A stretch of DNA of 64,000 nt from CAVXFB01 sp963760935 (GTDB taxonomy: Bacteria > Planctomycetota > Planctomycetia > Pirellulales > Thermoguttaceae), in NCBI GenBank assembly GCA_963760935.1, contig CAVXFB010000006.1, forward strand, positions 372,001 to 436,000. The letters are read 5' to 3'. The notes below the pieces were generated by a model. It searched no databases, had not been told where the DNA came from, and saw only the letters and a list, made by a program, of their open reading frames with translations. The first letter of the stretch is position 1; each line of letters begins with the position of its first letter. The position numbers and the translations under genes are program-made. Below, piece by piece: positions 1 to 8,456 of this stretch.

Positions 1-616
1 TGGTCCAGATCTCCATCGTCAGCTTGTCATAGTTGGTCTTCTGGCCCACGCGGGTCTCTTCGACTTCGTAGCGGACGCGGGTCACCGGGCTGAATGCCGC
101 GTCAACGGGGATGATGCCGATTTCCTGGGCCTGCGGCGTGTGTTCGGTCGACGCGATATAGCCGCGGCCGTTCTCCACAACCATTTCCAACAGGAACGGG
201 ACGTCTTCGGTCAGGGTAGCAATCACATAATCCTTGTTGATCACTTCCACCTGCTCGTCGGTGCGGACGTCGGCGCCGGTTATGGGCCCCTTGGTGTTCT
301 TCTCGATTCGGACCACACGGGTCTGCTCGCTGTAGTTCTTCACCACGAGCGACTTGACGTTCAAGACGATCTCGGTAACGTCTTCGACGACGCCCTTGAT
401 GCTGCTGAACTCGTGTTGGGCGCCGTGCAATTTGATCTGGGTCACCGCGCTGCCTTCCAGGCTGGAAAGCAGGATGCGGCGGAGGCTGTTGCCGACCGTT
501 ACGCCGAATCCCCGCTCAAAGGGTTCGGCGGTAAACTTGCCGTACGTACCGGTAAGGGTCGAGCGGTCGGCAGTGATCAGGCTGGGCAACTCCAGGCCGC
601 GCCATCGAATACGCAT
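1..616 (-). CDS. rpoA: RNA polymerase alpha subunit, partial (C-terminus off window)
   Basis: Scaffold subunit for assembly of the beta and beta-prime subunits of RNA polymerase. About 205 N-terminal residues are visible, starting MRIRWRGLELP. The alpha-NTD signature GNSLRRILLSSLEGSAV is followed by the GVVEDVTEIVLNVK segment, and the reading frame runs off the window edge before the promoter-contacting C-terminal domain. A GGAG lies about 9 nt before the ATG. It is the last visible gene of the ribosomal supercluster, 44 nt after rpsD, its usual bacterial position. Confidence 0.96.
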   Translation of the reverse strand, partial: MRIRWRGLELPSLITADRSTLTGTYGKFTAEPFERGFGVTVGNSLRRILLSSLEGSAVTQIKLHGAQHEFSSIKGVVEDVTEIVLNVKSLVVKNYSEQTRVVRIEKNTKGPITGADVRTDEQVEVINKDYVIATLTEDVPFLLEMVVENGRGYIASTEHTPQAQEIGIIPVDAAFSPVTRVRYEVEETRVGQKTNYDKLTMEIWT

Positions 617-660
617 AGGTTATGCTCCGATCCAATTACAAACTTGCGGCAATGAGGTGG

Positions 661-1287
661 CTACTTCGACAAAAGCTCGACGATCAGGTAGGGCTGCACG
701 GGAATCGAGGCGTCCGCGGCCTCGGGCAGCCGAAGCACGTGTCCTTCGGGTTCGGCCCCGTCGACGCGGCTGAGGAACTCGGGCACGTCGCGGTTCGATT
801 CGGCCAAGACCGACTGCACCAACTGCAGGCTCTTCGGCCGGTTCTTAATGCGGATTACGTCGCCGGGACGCATCAGGCAGCTAGGAATGTCGACGCGACG
901 GCCATTGACGGTCACGTGACCGTGGCCGATCAGAAGCCGCGCCTGTGCGCGGGAAAGACCGAAGCCAAGGCGGTAGACGACATTGTCGAGGCGGCGTTCC
1001 AGCAGGGCCATTAAGGCCTCGCCGGTGTTGCCTTTGCCCTTCTCGGCCATGGCAAAGACTTTGCGGAACTGCTTCTCAAGCAGCCCATAATGCTGCTTGA
1101 CCTTCTGCTTTTCGCGGAGGTGGACCGCGTAGTCGGTCGGCTTGCCGCGGCGGAACGTACTCATACCGGGCGCCGATTCGCGGCGTTCCACGGCACACTT
1201 GGGAGTATCGCAACGGGTGCCCTTAAGAAAGAGCTTCATGCCCGCACGGCGACACAAGCGGCAGACGGGTGAATGTTGGCGAGCCAT
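661..1287 (-). CDS. rpsD: 30S ribosomal protein S4
   Basis: Primary 16S rRNA-binding protein that nucleates small-subunit assembly; in many bacteria it also represses its own operon. The 208 residues match the usual length. The N-terminal Cys-rich segment (CRLCRRAG, then CDTPKC) is the zinc-binding form. The S4 RNA-binding domain follows with RRLDNVVYRLGF and ARLLIGHGHVTVNG. It lies between rpsK and rpoA in the alpha-operon order. Confidence 0.97.
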   Translation of the reverse strand: MARQHSPVCRLCRRAGMKLFLKGTRCDTPKCAVERRESAPGMSTFRRGKPTDYAVHLREKQKVKQHYGLLEKQFRKVFAMAEKGKGNTGEALMALLERRLDNVVYRLGFGLSRAQARLLIGHGHVTVNGRRVDIPSCLMRPGDVIRIKNRPKSLQLVQSVLAESNRDVPEFLSRVDGAEPEGHVLRLPEAADASIPVQPYLIVELLSK

Positions 1288-1363
1288 ACAGTAGAGTTCT
1301 TGGGTTGAATCTTCCGGCTTATAAGTTTTGGTGGGGCCTGTTGCAATCGCCCCGCCCTACGTT

Positions 1364-1762
1364 TTACACGCGGCGTCGCTTCTTTGGACGGCAGCCATTG
1401 TGCGGCAGCGGCGTGACGTCTTCGATCGATTTGATCTTGAGTCCCGCAGCCTGGAGTGCCGTGATTGCACTCTCGCGGCCGCTGCCGGGGCCTTTGACTT
1501 TCACGTCGACCTCTTTCATGCCGAACTTCACGGCCTTTTCGGCCACTTGTTGAGCAGACATCTGGCCGGCGAAGGGCGTGCTCTTGCGGCTGCCCTTGAA
1601 ACCACAAGTGCCGGCACTCGACCAGCAGAGGGTTTCGCCTTTGGTGTCGGTGATCGTGATGACGGTATTGTTGAACGTCGCCTTGATATGGGCGACGCCC
1701 GCCGACACATTGCGGCGCGTCTTTTTTCGGGGGCTGGCAGCTGCGCTGGTTGTCTTAGCCAC
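1364..1762 (-). CDS. rpsK: 30S ribosomal protein S11 (GTG start)
   Basis: Platform protein of the 30S subunit next to the mRNA exit. After correction it is 132 residues, starting at GTG (AKTTSAAASPRKKTRRNVS follows). A GGAG lies 9 nt upstream and the start fits S11 homologues; a longer frame from a TTG at 1777 would place the Shine-Dalgarno inside the gene. Family motifs visible are HIKATFNNTVITITD, KGPGSGRESAI and the C-terminal HNGCRPKKRRRV. It lies between rpsM and rpsD. Confidence 0.96.
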   Translation of the reverse strand: MAKTTSAAASPRKKTRRNVSAGVAHIKATFNNTVITITDTKGETLCWSSAGTCGFKGSRKSTPFAGQMSAQQVAEKAVKFGMKEVDVKVKGPGSGRESAITALQAAGLKIKSIEDVTPLPHNGCRPKKRRRV

Positions 1763-1816
1763 GCTGGATAACTCCAAGCAAAAATTGAGACGGAGAAGCC
1801 TTCCCCGCCGTTTATG

Positions 1817-2200
1817 TTAACGTAAGTCCTTCACACCCTTCTTGCCGGCGACGGTCTTCTTGGGCCCCTTGCGGGTGCGGGCATTCGTGCGGGTGCGCTG
1901 GCCGCGCACCGGCAGACCGCGTCGATGCCGAATGCCCCGGTAGCAGCCGATATCTTTGAGCCGGGCGATATTCTGGTTCCGCTGGCGGCGCAACTGCCCC
2001 TCGACCACGTAGTCCTTGTCCAATAGTGCGGCCAGCCGAGCCAACTCATCCTCTCGCAGTTCGCGGGCGCGAACCTGGGGGTTGATGCCCGCCTTATGGC
2101 AAAGCTCGCGCGCGATCCGCGGCCCAACGCCGTACAGGTAGGTCAGCGAGACCATCGTCGGCCGGTCATTGGGGATGTCGACACCTAGCAAACGCGGCAT
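1817..2200 (-). CDS. rpsM: 30S ribosomal protein S13
   Basis: 30S head protein contacting the P-site tRNA and intersubunit bridge B1. The 127 residues start MPRLLGVDIPNDRP. The helix-hairpin-helix stretch YLYGVGPRIARELC and the basic C-terminal tail (RGLPVRGQRTRTNARTRKG) are typical. It follows rpmJ as in most bacterial alpha operons. Confidence 0.97.
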   Translation of the reverse strand: MPRLLGVDIPNDRPTMVSLTYLYGVGPRIARELCHKAGINPQVRARELREDELARLAALLDKDYVVEGQLRRQRNQNIARLKDIGCYRGIRHRRGLPVRGQRTRTNARTRKGPKKTVAGKKGVKDLR

Positions 2201-2244
2201 ACTTGGATGCTCCTGAATAAACGACGCGGATTGACGTTGGCTCG

Positions 2245-2358
2245 TTAGCCCTGGCGCTGCTTGTGCCGCGGGTTACTGCAGACGACGAACACCACGCCGC
2301 GGCGGCGCACGATCTTGCAGCTCTCACAAATTCGTTTGACGCTAGCACGTACTTTCAT
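2245..2358 (-). CDS. rpmJ: 50S ribosomal protein L36 (zinc form)
   Basis: Smallest 50S protein, 37 residues, starting MKVRASVKRICESCK. The complete Cys/Cys/Cys/His zinc knuckle (CESC, then C and H in VCSNPRHKQRQG) marks the zinc-dependent C+ paralogue. A longer upstream frame is open, but every known L36 begins MKV. infA, often found just upstream, is absent here. Confidence 0.95.
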   Translation of the reverse strand: MKVRASVKRICESCKIVRRRGVVFVVCSNPRHKQRQG

Positions 2359-2403
2359 GGCTTCGGCACACTGGCAAGGAGCTGGTACGGGGCAAAGCGC
2401 TTC

Positions 2404-2433
2404 AGTATAAACGCGGTACCCGGAATCATACAA
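2404..2433 (-). promoter_or_regulatory. Possible sigma-70 promoter for rpmJ-rpsM-rpsK-rpsD-rpoA
   Basis: On the minus strand, TTGTAT and TATACT are separated by 18 nt in the 256-bp gap between map and rpmJ. Four of six and five of six positions match the -35 and -10 consensus. It would give a leader of about 40 nt. This rests on sequence match only and the upstream ribosomal genes could equally read through. Confidence 0.35.
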
Positions 2434-2614
2434 GGGGCTTCGAGCAACAAAATTTAGCTTCGGCGCAATTTCTGCGGATACCCCACAATATAGTTAAAAT
2501 CAAACACCTCTGCAGGCCTGCTAAGAGCACGGCCCCAAAACACCGTCAGCCGCACGAAACGCACCGACGAATCACGCGCTGCCAGGCGCCTCGCCGCTGT
2601 CGCGCACCGCGCAT

Positions 2615-3403
2615 CTACCAGGTTTCTCCGTTGGGGCCGGCCGTCAGGACCCAGGGCCCCTTCTCGGTTAAGGCGATCGTATGTTCAAAATGTGCGCTCG
2701 GGCGGCCGTCGGCGGTGGCTTGGGTCCAGTAGTCGGCCTTGGTTCGGACGCGTTTCGTGCCCATGTTCACCATCGGCTCCACGGCAATGATCAGTCCGGG
2801 CACCAGCCGAAAATCGCCCGTGCCGTGGCGCATTTGGCGGTTGACAAAATTGGGCACCTGCGGGTCTTCGTGCATGTCGCGGCCAATGCCGTGGCCGACA
2901 AACGACTCGACGACCGAGTAGTGGTGCTTCTTGACGTAGGCCTCCATCTCGCCGGCCACTTGGCTCCACTTGGAACAGCGGCCCATCAACTCGATGGCCA
3001 GGGCCAGCACGTTTCGGGTGACGTCGAGCAAGCGGCGGGCATCCGGGCTGACGTGGCCGACCGGGTATGTCGCTGCGGCGTCCCCACACCAGCCGTTGAG
3101 TCTGCAGCCAGTGTCGACGCTAACGATGTCTCCTTCCACCAGTTTTCGCGATCCGGGGATGCCGTGGACCACTTCCTCATTGATCGATACGCAGGTGCTG
3201 GCGGGGAACGGCACCGTGCCGGGCACGCCTTTGAAAAGAGGCTCCGCGTGGCGCTCGGCAAAAAACCGATCGACCACAGCGTCGATCTCCGCCGTGGTCA
3301 CACCCGGCCGAACCGTTGCCGCAACGAGTTGGTGCGCCTCCCAGACCAGCAGGCCGGCCTTGCGCATCTCAGCCATTTCTCGTGGCGAACGTAAGATCTC
3401 CAC
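2615..3403 (-). CDS. map: Methionine aminopeptidase type I
   Basis: Removes the initiator methionine from nascent proteins. The 262 residues start at GTG, with GAGGAG 9 nt upstream. The dinuclear metal site is visible: Asp in VDTGCRLNGWCGD (both Asp), His in VGHGIGRDMHED, Glu in AVEPMVNMG and Glu in FEHTIALT. There is no N-terminal zinc-finger extension. The gene lies between adk and rpmJ, the usual position. Confidence 0.96.
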   Translation of the reverse strand: MEILRSPREMAEMRKAGLLVWEAHQLVAATVRPGVTTAEIDAVVDRFFAERHAEPLFKGVPGTVPFPASTCVSINEEVVHGIPGSRKLVEGDIVSVDTGCRLNGWCGDAAATYPVGHVSPDARRLLDVTRNVLALAIELMGRCSKWSQVAGEMEAYVKKHHYSVVESFVGHGIGRDMHEDPQVPNFVNRQMRHGTGDFRLVPGLIIAVEPMVNMGTKRVRTKADYWTQATADGRPSAHFEHTIALTEKGPWVLTAGPNGETW

Positions 3404-3483
3404 ACCTGTGGGCTCCTCAAGTGAGATTAAGAGCCTGGGTCATCGTGCGATTCGCTCCGAATGACGCCACACGCTCCATCTCG

Positions 3484-4041
3484 TTATCCGATCTTTGCCA
3501 ACTCGGTCTTCGCCCGATCGAAGATTTCATCCACGCTTCCCAAACCGTCCACGCATTTCAGAATTCCTTGCCGGCTGTAGTAGTCCAGGAGCGGCTCGGT
3601 CTGTTTCCGATAGGCGACCAATCGCTGGCGAATGACGTCGGGTGTATCGTCTTTGCGGCCGCGACCGGCCAGACGGCGAAACAGCTCGTCTTCCGGCACC
3701 TGAAGCTCGAGCACGACATCCAGCGGCGTCTTCTTCTCGGCCAGCATCTTATCGAGCGCTTCAGCCTGCGCGATCGTCCGCGGAAAACCATCCAAGAGGT
3801 AGCCGGCGTGGCCATCGGAGGTTTGCAAGCGCTCGGCGATGATCCCGATGATGATGTCGTCGGGCACGAGTTCGCCTGCCGACATATACTTGTCCGCTTG
3901 CAGGCCGATAGGCGTCTTGGCGTCGCGTGCGGCGCGAAGCATGTCGCCGGTCGACAGATGCGCCATGTTGTAGCTCTTGACCAACCGCTCGGCCTGCGTC
4001 CCTTTGCCGGCGCCGGGCGGACCGATGAATACCATTCGCAT
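3484..4041 (-). CDS. adk: Adenylate kinase (short-lid form)
   Basis: Catalyses ATP + AMP to 2 ADP. The 185 residues have the P-loop GPPGAGKGT, the AMP-binding MAHLSTGDMLR and LLDGFPRTIAQAEALD, and a short lid around RGRKDDTPDVIRQRL without the zinc-binding insert of long forms. It is located between secY and map, as in other bacterial spc operons. Confidence 0.96.
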   Translation of the reverse strand: MRMVFIGPPGAGKGTQAERLVKSYNMAHLSTGDMLRAARDAKTPIGLQADKYMSAGELVPDDIIIGIIAERLQTSDGHAGYLLDGFPRTIAQAEALDKMLAEKKTPLDVVLELQVPEDELFRRLAGRGRKDDTPDVIRQRLVAYRKQTEPLLDYYSRQGILKCVDGLGSVDEIFDRAKTELAKIG

Positions 4042-4081
4042 GCGTGTTACCTAACGCGGCCTACAGCCGCAGCCAAATCGC

Positions 4082-4100
4082 CCGCGGCCAATGGCCGCGG
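4082..4100. repeat. Short GC-rich palindrome between adk and secY
   Basis: Perfect 8-bp arms CCGCGGCC and GGCCGCGG around a 3-nt AAT loop in the 134-bp gap. It could form an mRNA hairpin in the polycistronic transcript. There is no T-tract, so a classical terminator is unlikely. Confidence 0.6.
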
Positions 4101-4175
4101 CCTTGCCTAGTACTGCCGGTCGGCCGGACCACCGCGTGCGAAGCGAGCCCGCCAGCCAATCATTATCGTGTCGAC

Positions 4176-5547
4176 TTATCCGCGTTCCAGTAGCCCGTGA
4201 TAATTTCTCATCACCAGATGGCTATCGATCTTCTGCACGACATCGAAGGCCACGCTGACGGCGATCAGCAGGCTGGTGCCGCCGAAGAAGCTGGCCACGC
4301 CGTAGCCGCCGGAATGAACGCCGGCCCAAGTGCCGACCAGCGTCGGGGCAATGGCCACGGCGGCGAGGAAGCCGGCGCCGACGTAAGTGATCCGCACCAT
4401 GACCTTCTCGAGATAGTCGGCCGTCCGGCGACCGGGCCGATACCCGGGGATGAAGGTGCCGTAGTTTTTCAAATTGTCAGACATATCCTTCGGATTGAAG
4501 GAAATAGCGGTCCAGAAATAGCAGAAGAAGTAGATCAGAATGATATACAGGACGTTGTACGTCCAGGAGTCACCCCGCTGGAACGCTCCGGAAATAGCGT
4601 GAAGGCTTGGGTAGGTGCCAGCCAAGTAGGTGAATAGCGTTTGCGGGAACAGGAGCAAGCTGCTGGCGAAGATGATGGGCATCACGCCCGCTTGATTGAC
4701 CCGCAACGGAAGGAATTGACGCGTGCCGCCGTAGACGCGGCGCCCGACGAACGTGTTTGGCGCTCTGCGTGGGAATGCGGCGCTGGCCCTGCGTGATGAA
4801 GACGACGCCGAAGACGACCGCTACGAATAGCACGAGGAGCACAAGCACAGTTTCGACGCCGACCGATCCGCGGCCGGTGCCGCCCAGTTCAAAGCCGCTC
4901 TCACTGATTGGCTTGATCAAGTCTTGCCAGATGGCATAGGGCATGCGGGCGAGAATGCCAGCCATGATCAAAAGGCTGATGCCGTTGCCGATGCCATATT
5001 CGTCAATTTGCTCGCCCAGCCACATCAAGAAGACGGTGCCGGCGGTCATCGTCAACACGCCGGCAAACTGCCACGAAATCGGCAGCGTACCGCCAACGAG
5101 GAACTGCTCGTAGATGAGGTTGTAGTGAATGAGAAAGCCCATGTAGAACCAGCTTTGCCCCAGACACAAGATCACGGTGGCATAGCGAGTATATTCGTTG
5201 ATTTTCTTTTGGCCGCTCTCGCCTTCTTTTTGCAGCTTTTCCAAGGGCGGATAGACGCTGCCGAGCAACTGGAAGATAATCGAGGCCGAGATGTAGGGCA
5301 TGATGCCCAAGCCGAAGATCGTTGCCTGATTGAGCTGGCTGGCGCTGAACATGGCCACTTGATCGAACAGCGCGCCGAGGCCTCCGGCCCCGCCCTCGGG
5401 ACTGAAGAAGGCTGTCATCTTCGTGGTGTCGACCATCGGCAGGGGAACCCAGATGCCGAGGCGGTAGATGGCCAGCAGGCCGAGCGTCAGCAAGATCTTC
5501 TGGCGCAGCTCTGGTATCGTGAAGATAACGCGAATTTTTTCCCACAT
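4176..5547 (-). CDS. secY: Preprotein translocase subunit SecY, frameshifted
   Basis: Central channel of the Sec translocon in the inner membrane. The first part (MWEKIRVIFTIPELRQK to IPTQSAKHV) and the second part (VGRRVYGGTRQFLPLRVNQAGVMP onward to MRNYHGLLERG) lie in different frames. One extra base near 4747-4757 separates them. With it removed the gene gives 456 residues, the normal SecY length, and rejoins exactly at the conserved cytosolic QRRIPTQ...NQAGVMP loop. Between rplO and adk, its standard place. As SecY is essential, a sequence error is more likely than a true pseudogene. Confidence 0.93.
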
Positions 5548-5583
5548 GGCTCGATCCGTCGGTAAGTATAGGGATTGGAAATT

Positions 5584-5650
5584 AGGGATTGGGGATTAGA
5601 ACACGAGAAGACGTCAATTACGCGACTCGAATCCCTAATCCCCAATCCCT
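5584..5650. repeat. Inverted repeat with AGGGATTGGGGATTAG arms
   Basis: Two perfect 16-bp arms (5584-5599 and 5635-5650) with a 35-nt spacer lie between secY and rplO. The same AGGGATTGGGGATTAG core recurs downstream of rmlB (46337-46400 and 46515-46562), so this is a dispersed intergenic repeat and not a local terminator. Confidence 0.7.
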
Positions 5651-5657
5651 GCATTCA

Positions 5658-6146
5658 CTAGCGTTTCGCCTTCATCTTGTTCTTTACCACCGGGGCCTTG
5701 CCGGGCAGGACAACCGCCTGACCACCGGCCTTCTCAATCTTCTCCAATGCCGTACGGCTGAATTGGTGTGCTGTAATCTTCAGGTTCTTCGTCAACTCGC
5801 CGTTGCCCAGCACCTTGAGCAAGTCGTAGCTGCCCTTAACCAGCGACTTGCTGCGAAGCGTCTCGGCCGAGACCTCCTCGCCGCCTTCAAAGTTTCGTTC
5901 GAGGACGTCGAGGTTGACAATGGCGACCGTTTCGGCCCAGCGATTGTTGAAACCGCGCTTGGGCACGCGGCGAACCAAGGGCATCTGGCCGCCCTCGAAT
6001 ACCGGCGAGGAACTGTAGCCGGATCGAGAACCTTGGCCCTTGTGACCGCGGCAGGACGTCTTGCCGTGACCCGAACCGGGCCCGCGGCCGATGCGCTTGC
6101 GGGACTTGTTCTTATGGATTCCGCGATGGACATCATTCAAATTCAT
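5658..6146 (-). CDS. rplO: 50S ribosomal protein L15
   Basis: Late-assembling 50S protein binding 23S rRNA. The 162 residues start MNLNDVHRGIHKNKSRKRIG, with the family signature GRGPGSGHGKTSCRGHKGQ. The start was chosen because its ATG overlaps the rpsE stop by four bases (ATGA) and matches L15 homologues. Direct overlap with rpsE means rpmD (L30), normally between them, is missing here. Confidence 0.96.
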   Translation of the reverse strand: MNLNDVHRGIHKNKSRKRIGRGPGSGHGKTSCRGHKGQGSRSGYSSSPVFEGGQMPLVRRVPKRGFNNRWAETVAIVNLDVLERNFEGGEEVSAETLRSKSLVKGSYDLLKVLGNGELTKNLKITAHQFSRTALEKIEKAGGQAVVLPGKAPVVKNKMKAKR

Positions 6147-6628
6147 GACAGCGAGACTCCCCGCAAGCGTTCGACTTCGCTTTGGGAGCGGAGTTGCTGA
6201 AGCGCGTCGATGCTGGCTTTGACAAGGTTGGTGGGATTGGTCGAGCCGAAGCTCTTGGTCAAAATGTCGCGGATTCCGCAGGCCTCGCATACTGCGCGGA
6301 CGGCTGCGCCGGCGATCACACCGGTACCCGGACCGGCCGGCACGAGAATCACTCGGGCCGCGCCGAAATGGCCTTTGACGGTGTGCGGGATCGTGGTCCC
6401 GTTGAGGTGGATCGTGTTCAGGCTGCGGGTGCCGTCTTTAACGGCCTTCTCGACCGCGGGCGGAACCTCGTTGGCCTTGCCGTATCCCCAGCCCACGCGG
6501 CCCTGGCCATCGCCGACGACCACCAGCGCGGTGAAGCTAAACCGCCGGCCGCCTTTAACCACCGCGGCGCAGCGGCGGATCTTGATGACCTTGTCTATCA
6601 GTTGTCCTTGAGTCGTGTCGGTTGACAT
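6143..6628 (-). CDS. rpsE: 30S ribosomal protein S5
   Basis: 30S protein involved in decoding fidelity and mRNA unwinding. 161 residues, with the N-terminal double-stranded RNA-binding fold (VVKGGRRFSFTALVVVGDGQGRVGWGYGKA) and C-terminal GTGVIAGAAVRAVCEACGI. Translationally coupled to rplO by a 4-base overlap. Confidence 0.97.
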   Translation of the reverse strand: MSTDTTQGQLIDKVIKIRRCAAVVKGGRRFSFTALVVVGDGQGRVGWGYGKANEVPPAVEKAVKDGTRSLNTIHLNGTTIPHTVKGHFGAARVILVPAGPGTGVIAGAAVRAVCEACGIRDILTKSFGSTNPTNLVKASIDALQQLRSQSEVERLRGVSLS

Positions 6629-6709
6629 GGCGGTTCTTCAGCTATCAGATTTCAATTCTTGGTTATTAGTCATCTGCGTCAGGACTGACGACTGACAACT
6701 GATAACTCC

Positions 6710-7078
6710 TTAAAATACCAATCCTGCTTCACGTGCGGCATCGGCCAGGGCGGCGACGCGGCCGTGATACTTGTACTCGCGGCGATCGAAAACAACTTCC
6801 TTGATGCCGGCTTCGATGGCCTTCGCGGCGATGGCTTTTCCCACTGCGGCGGCGGCGGCCTTGTTGCCGCCGTAACGCAGTTCATCACGCATCAGCTTGT
6901 CCAAAGTGCTCACCGAGATAAGCGTCCGAGCATGGCCGTCATCGATGATCTGCGCGGCGAAGTTCTTGTGGCTGCGGAAGACGGCCAACCGCGGCCGGGT
7001 GGCGTCGCGCTTCAAGCGGTTGCGAACTCGGAAGCCGCGGCGGCGGCGCTGTTTGCCGATCTTTTTTTCGTGTCTCAT
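6710..7078 (-). CDS. rplR: 50S ribosomal protein L18
   Basis: 5S rRNA-binding protein of the central protuberance. 122 residues, N-terminus rich in Arg/Lys (KKIGKQRRRRGFRVRNRLKRD), then RPRLAVFRSHKNFAAQIIDD and a C-terminus ending DAAREAGLVF, all family-typical. Located between rplF and rpsE. Confidence 0.96.
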   Translation of the reverse strand: MRHEKKIGKQRRRRGFRVRNRLKRDATRPRLAVFRSHKNFAAQIIDDGHARTLISVSTLDKLMRDELRYGGNKAAAAAVGKAIAAKAIEAGIKEVVFDRREYKYHGRVAALADAAREAGLVF

Positions 7079-7089
7079 CGCATCTCTCC

Positions 7090-7108
7090 CCGCGACCGGT
7101 GGTCGCGG
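7090..7108. repeat. GC-rich palindrome between rplF and rplR
   Basis: A 19-bp palindrome, CCGCGACCGGTGGTCGCGG, with nine-base arms, in the 44-bp gap. It would put a tight hairpin next to the rplR ribosome-binding region. A related GTCGCGG half lies in the rpsH-rplF gap near 7710. Confidence 0.6.
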
Positions 7109-7122
7109 CTTTGCATCAAATG

Positions 7123-7668
7123 CTATTTCACCATGGCCTTGCCCTGCTTGCGCCGGACCGCCTCGCCCAGGTAGCGGATGCCTTTGCCCTTGTAGGGCTC
7201 GGGCTTGCGCAGGGCGCGAACGGAGGCGGCGAAGTGGCCGACCTTTTGTTTGTCAATTCCTTGAATCACGACATGCTGCTGGTCCGGGACGCTCACCTTC
7301 ACGCCTTCGGGAATCGGCACCTGCAACTCGTTGGCCAAGCCGACGCGGAGCTGCAGCGTTTGTCCGAGCACGGCCGCCAAGTAGCCGACGCCCTGGATTT
7401 CCAGGCGTTTTTCGTATCCTTGCGTGACGCCCACCACCATGTTGGCCAAGAGGGCGCGGGTCAGCCCGTGCAGAGCGCGGCTCTGGCGCGTGTCGTCGCG
7501 GCGGGAGACGTTCAGCGCCTTGGCCGATTCATCTTGGGCCACGGAAACTTCAGGGCGATGCTCCCATTGGAGCTTGCCCAGCTTGCCTTCGACAGTGATG
7601 GTGCGGTCATCGATCTGGACCTTTACCCCCTGGGGGATTTGCACCGGTTGTTTTCCGATCCGGGACAT
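7123..7668 (-). CDS. rplF: 50S ribosomal protein L6
   Basis: Binds 23S rRNA near the sarcin-ricin loop. 181 residues, starting MSRIGKQPVQIPQGVKVQID. The second KH-like repeat ends in the L6 signature region PEPYKGKGIRYLGE with a basic tail. Usual place between rpsH and rplR. Confidence 0.97.
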   Translation of the reverse strand: MSRIGKQPVQIPQGVKVQIDDRTITVEGKLGKLQWEHRPEVSVAQDESAKALNVSRRDDTRQSRALHGLTRALLANMVVGVTQGYEKRLEIQGVGYLAAVLGQTLQLRVGLANELQVPIPEGVKVSVPDQQHVVIQGIDKQKVGHFAASVRALRKPEPYKGKGIRYLGEAVRRKQGKAMVK

Positions 7669-7735
7669 TGCTGCTGCCTTTACGTTATTCTTGTCGCGCG
7701 CTCGTGGGTCGCGGCTATATAGTCAGGCTTTACGG

Positions 7736-8131
7736 TTACCAGATTTCGCAGAGCACTTCGCCACCAAGTTTGCGCTGCCGGGCCTCGCGATCGCTGATCA
7801 CTCCGCGGCTGGTGCTGATAATGCAGATTCCCAGTCCGCCGAGGATCGGCTTCAGATCGGCCGCGCCGCTATACACCCGGCGGCCGGGTTTGCTGATGCG
7901 TCGGATACGGCGGATAACCCGTTCGCCATTCGGGCCATACTTCAGGTGGACGCGAAGCTGGTTGGCCGGCTTCGTCTCCACTTCTTCCCAATCCCAAATG
8001 TAGCCCTCGCGCTTGAGGACCTCGGCCAGTCCCCGTTTGACTTTGGAGAGCGGCATTTCCACTTGGGGCCTTTCGACACGTACCGCGTTGCGGATGCGGG
8101 TCAACATATCGGCGATGGGGTCGGTCATCAT
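7736..8131 (-). CDS. rpsH: 30S ribosomal protein S8
   Basis: Primary 16S rRNA-binding protein. About 131 residues from the first of two adjacent ATG codons (8131 and 8128), beginning MTDPIADMLTRIRNAVRVE. The C-terminal signature ILGGLGICIISTSRGVISDREARQ is intact. A longer open frame to 8206 is not supported by homologues. Confidence 0.96.
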   Translation of the reverse strand: MMTDPIADMLTRIRNAVRVERPQVEMPLSKVKRGLAEVLKREGYIWDWEEVETKPANQLRVHLKYGPNGERVIRRIRRISKPGRRVYSGAADLKPILGGLGICIISTSRGVISDREARQRKLGGEVLCEIW

Positions 8132-8216
8132 CGGTTTCTTGGTCCTCAACAAAAGGCGGGGCAGCCTATCGTCTGCCAGGCAGGCCAGCAAAGCCTGCTC
8201 CACCACTGTTTTTCCT

Positions 8217-8402
8217 TTACCAACTTGCTTTGCGGACGCCAGGGATCACGCCTTCATCGGCTAGCTTACGAAAGCAGATGCGGCAGATGCCAAACTTCTG
8301 ATACACGGCCCGCGGACGTCCGCAAATGCGACAACGTCTCACCAGCCGCGTGGAAAACTTCGGCTTGCGCGCCGCCATGGCGATTTTCGATTTACTTGCC
8401 AT
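8217..8402 (-). CDS. rpsN: 30S ribosomal protein S14, type Z
   Basis: Short 61-residue S14 with a zinc ribbon: CRIC and CRIC pairs around GRPRAVYQKFGI. Begins MASKSKIAMAARKPKFSTR. The length and both Cys pairs identify the zinc-dependent form. Located between rplE and rpsH as usual. Confidence 0.96.
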   Translation of the reverse strand: MASKSKIAMAARKPKFSTRLVRRCRICGRPRAVYQKFGICRICFRKLADEGVIPGVRKASW

Positions 8403-8456
8403 ATTATTTCGCTCTCGACTCTCACTAAGTACTAGCTGTAAGTTGAAAACTCCGTC

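Noticed and set aside
140..655. Plus-strand open frame over rpoA
   Set aside because: Antisense of a clear rpoA reading frame; no family-like motif. The same applies to long plus-strand frames over rplB, rplV and the YkuD gene.
4740..4760. Programmed frameshift in secY
   Set aside because: No slippery heptamer or downstream structure is evident and nine other genes show similar breaks, so an error is favoured.
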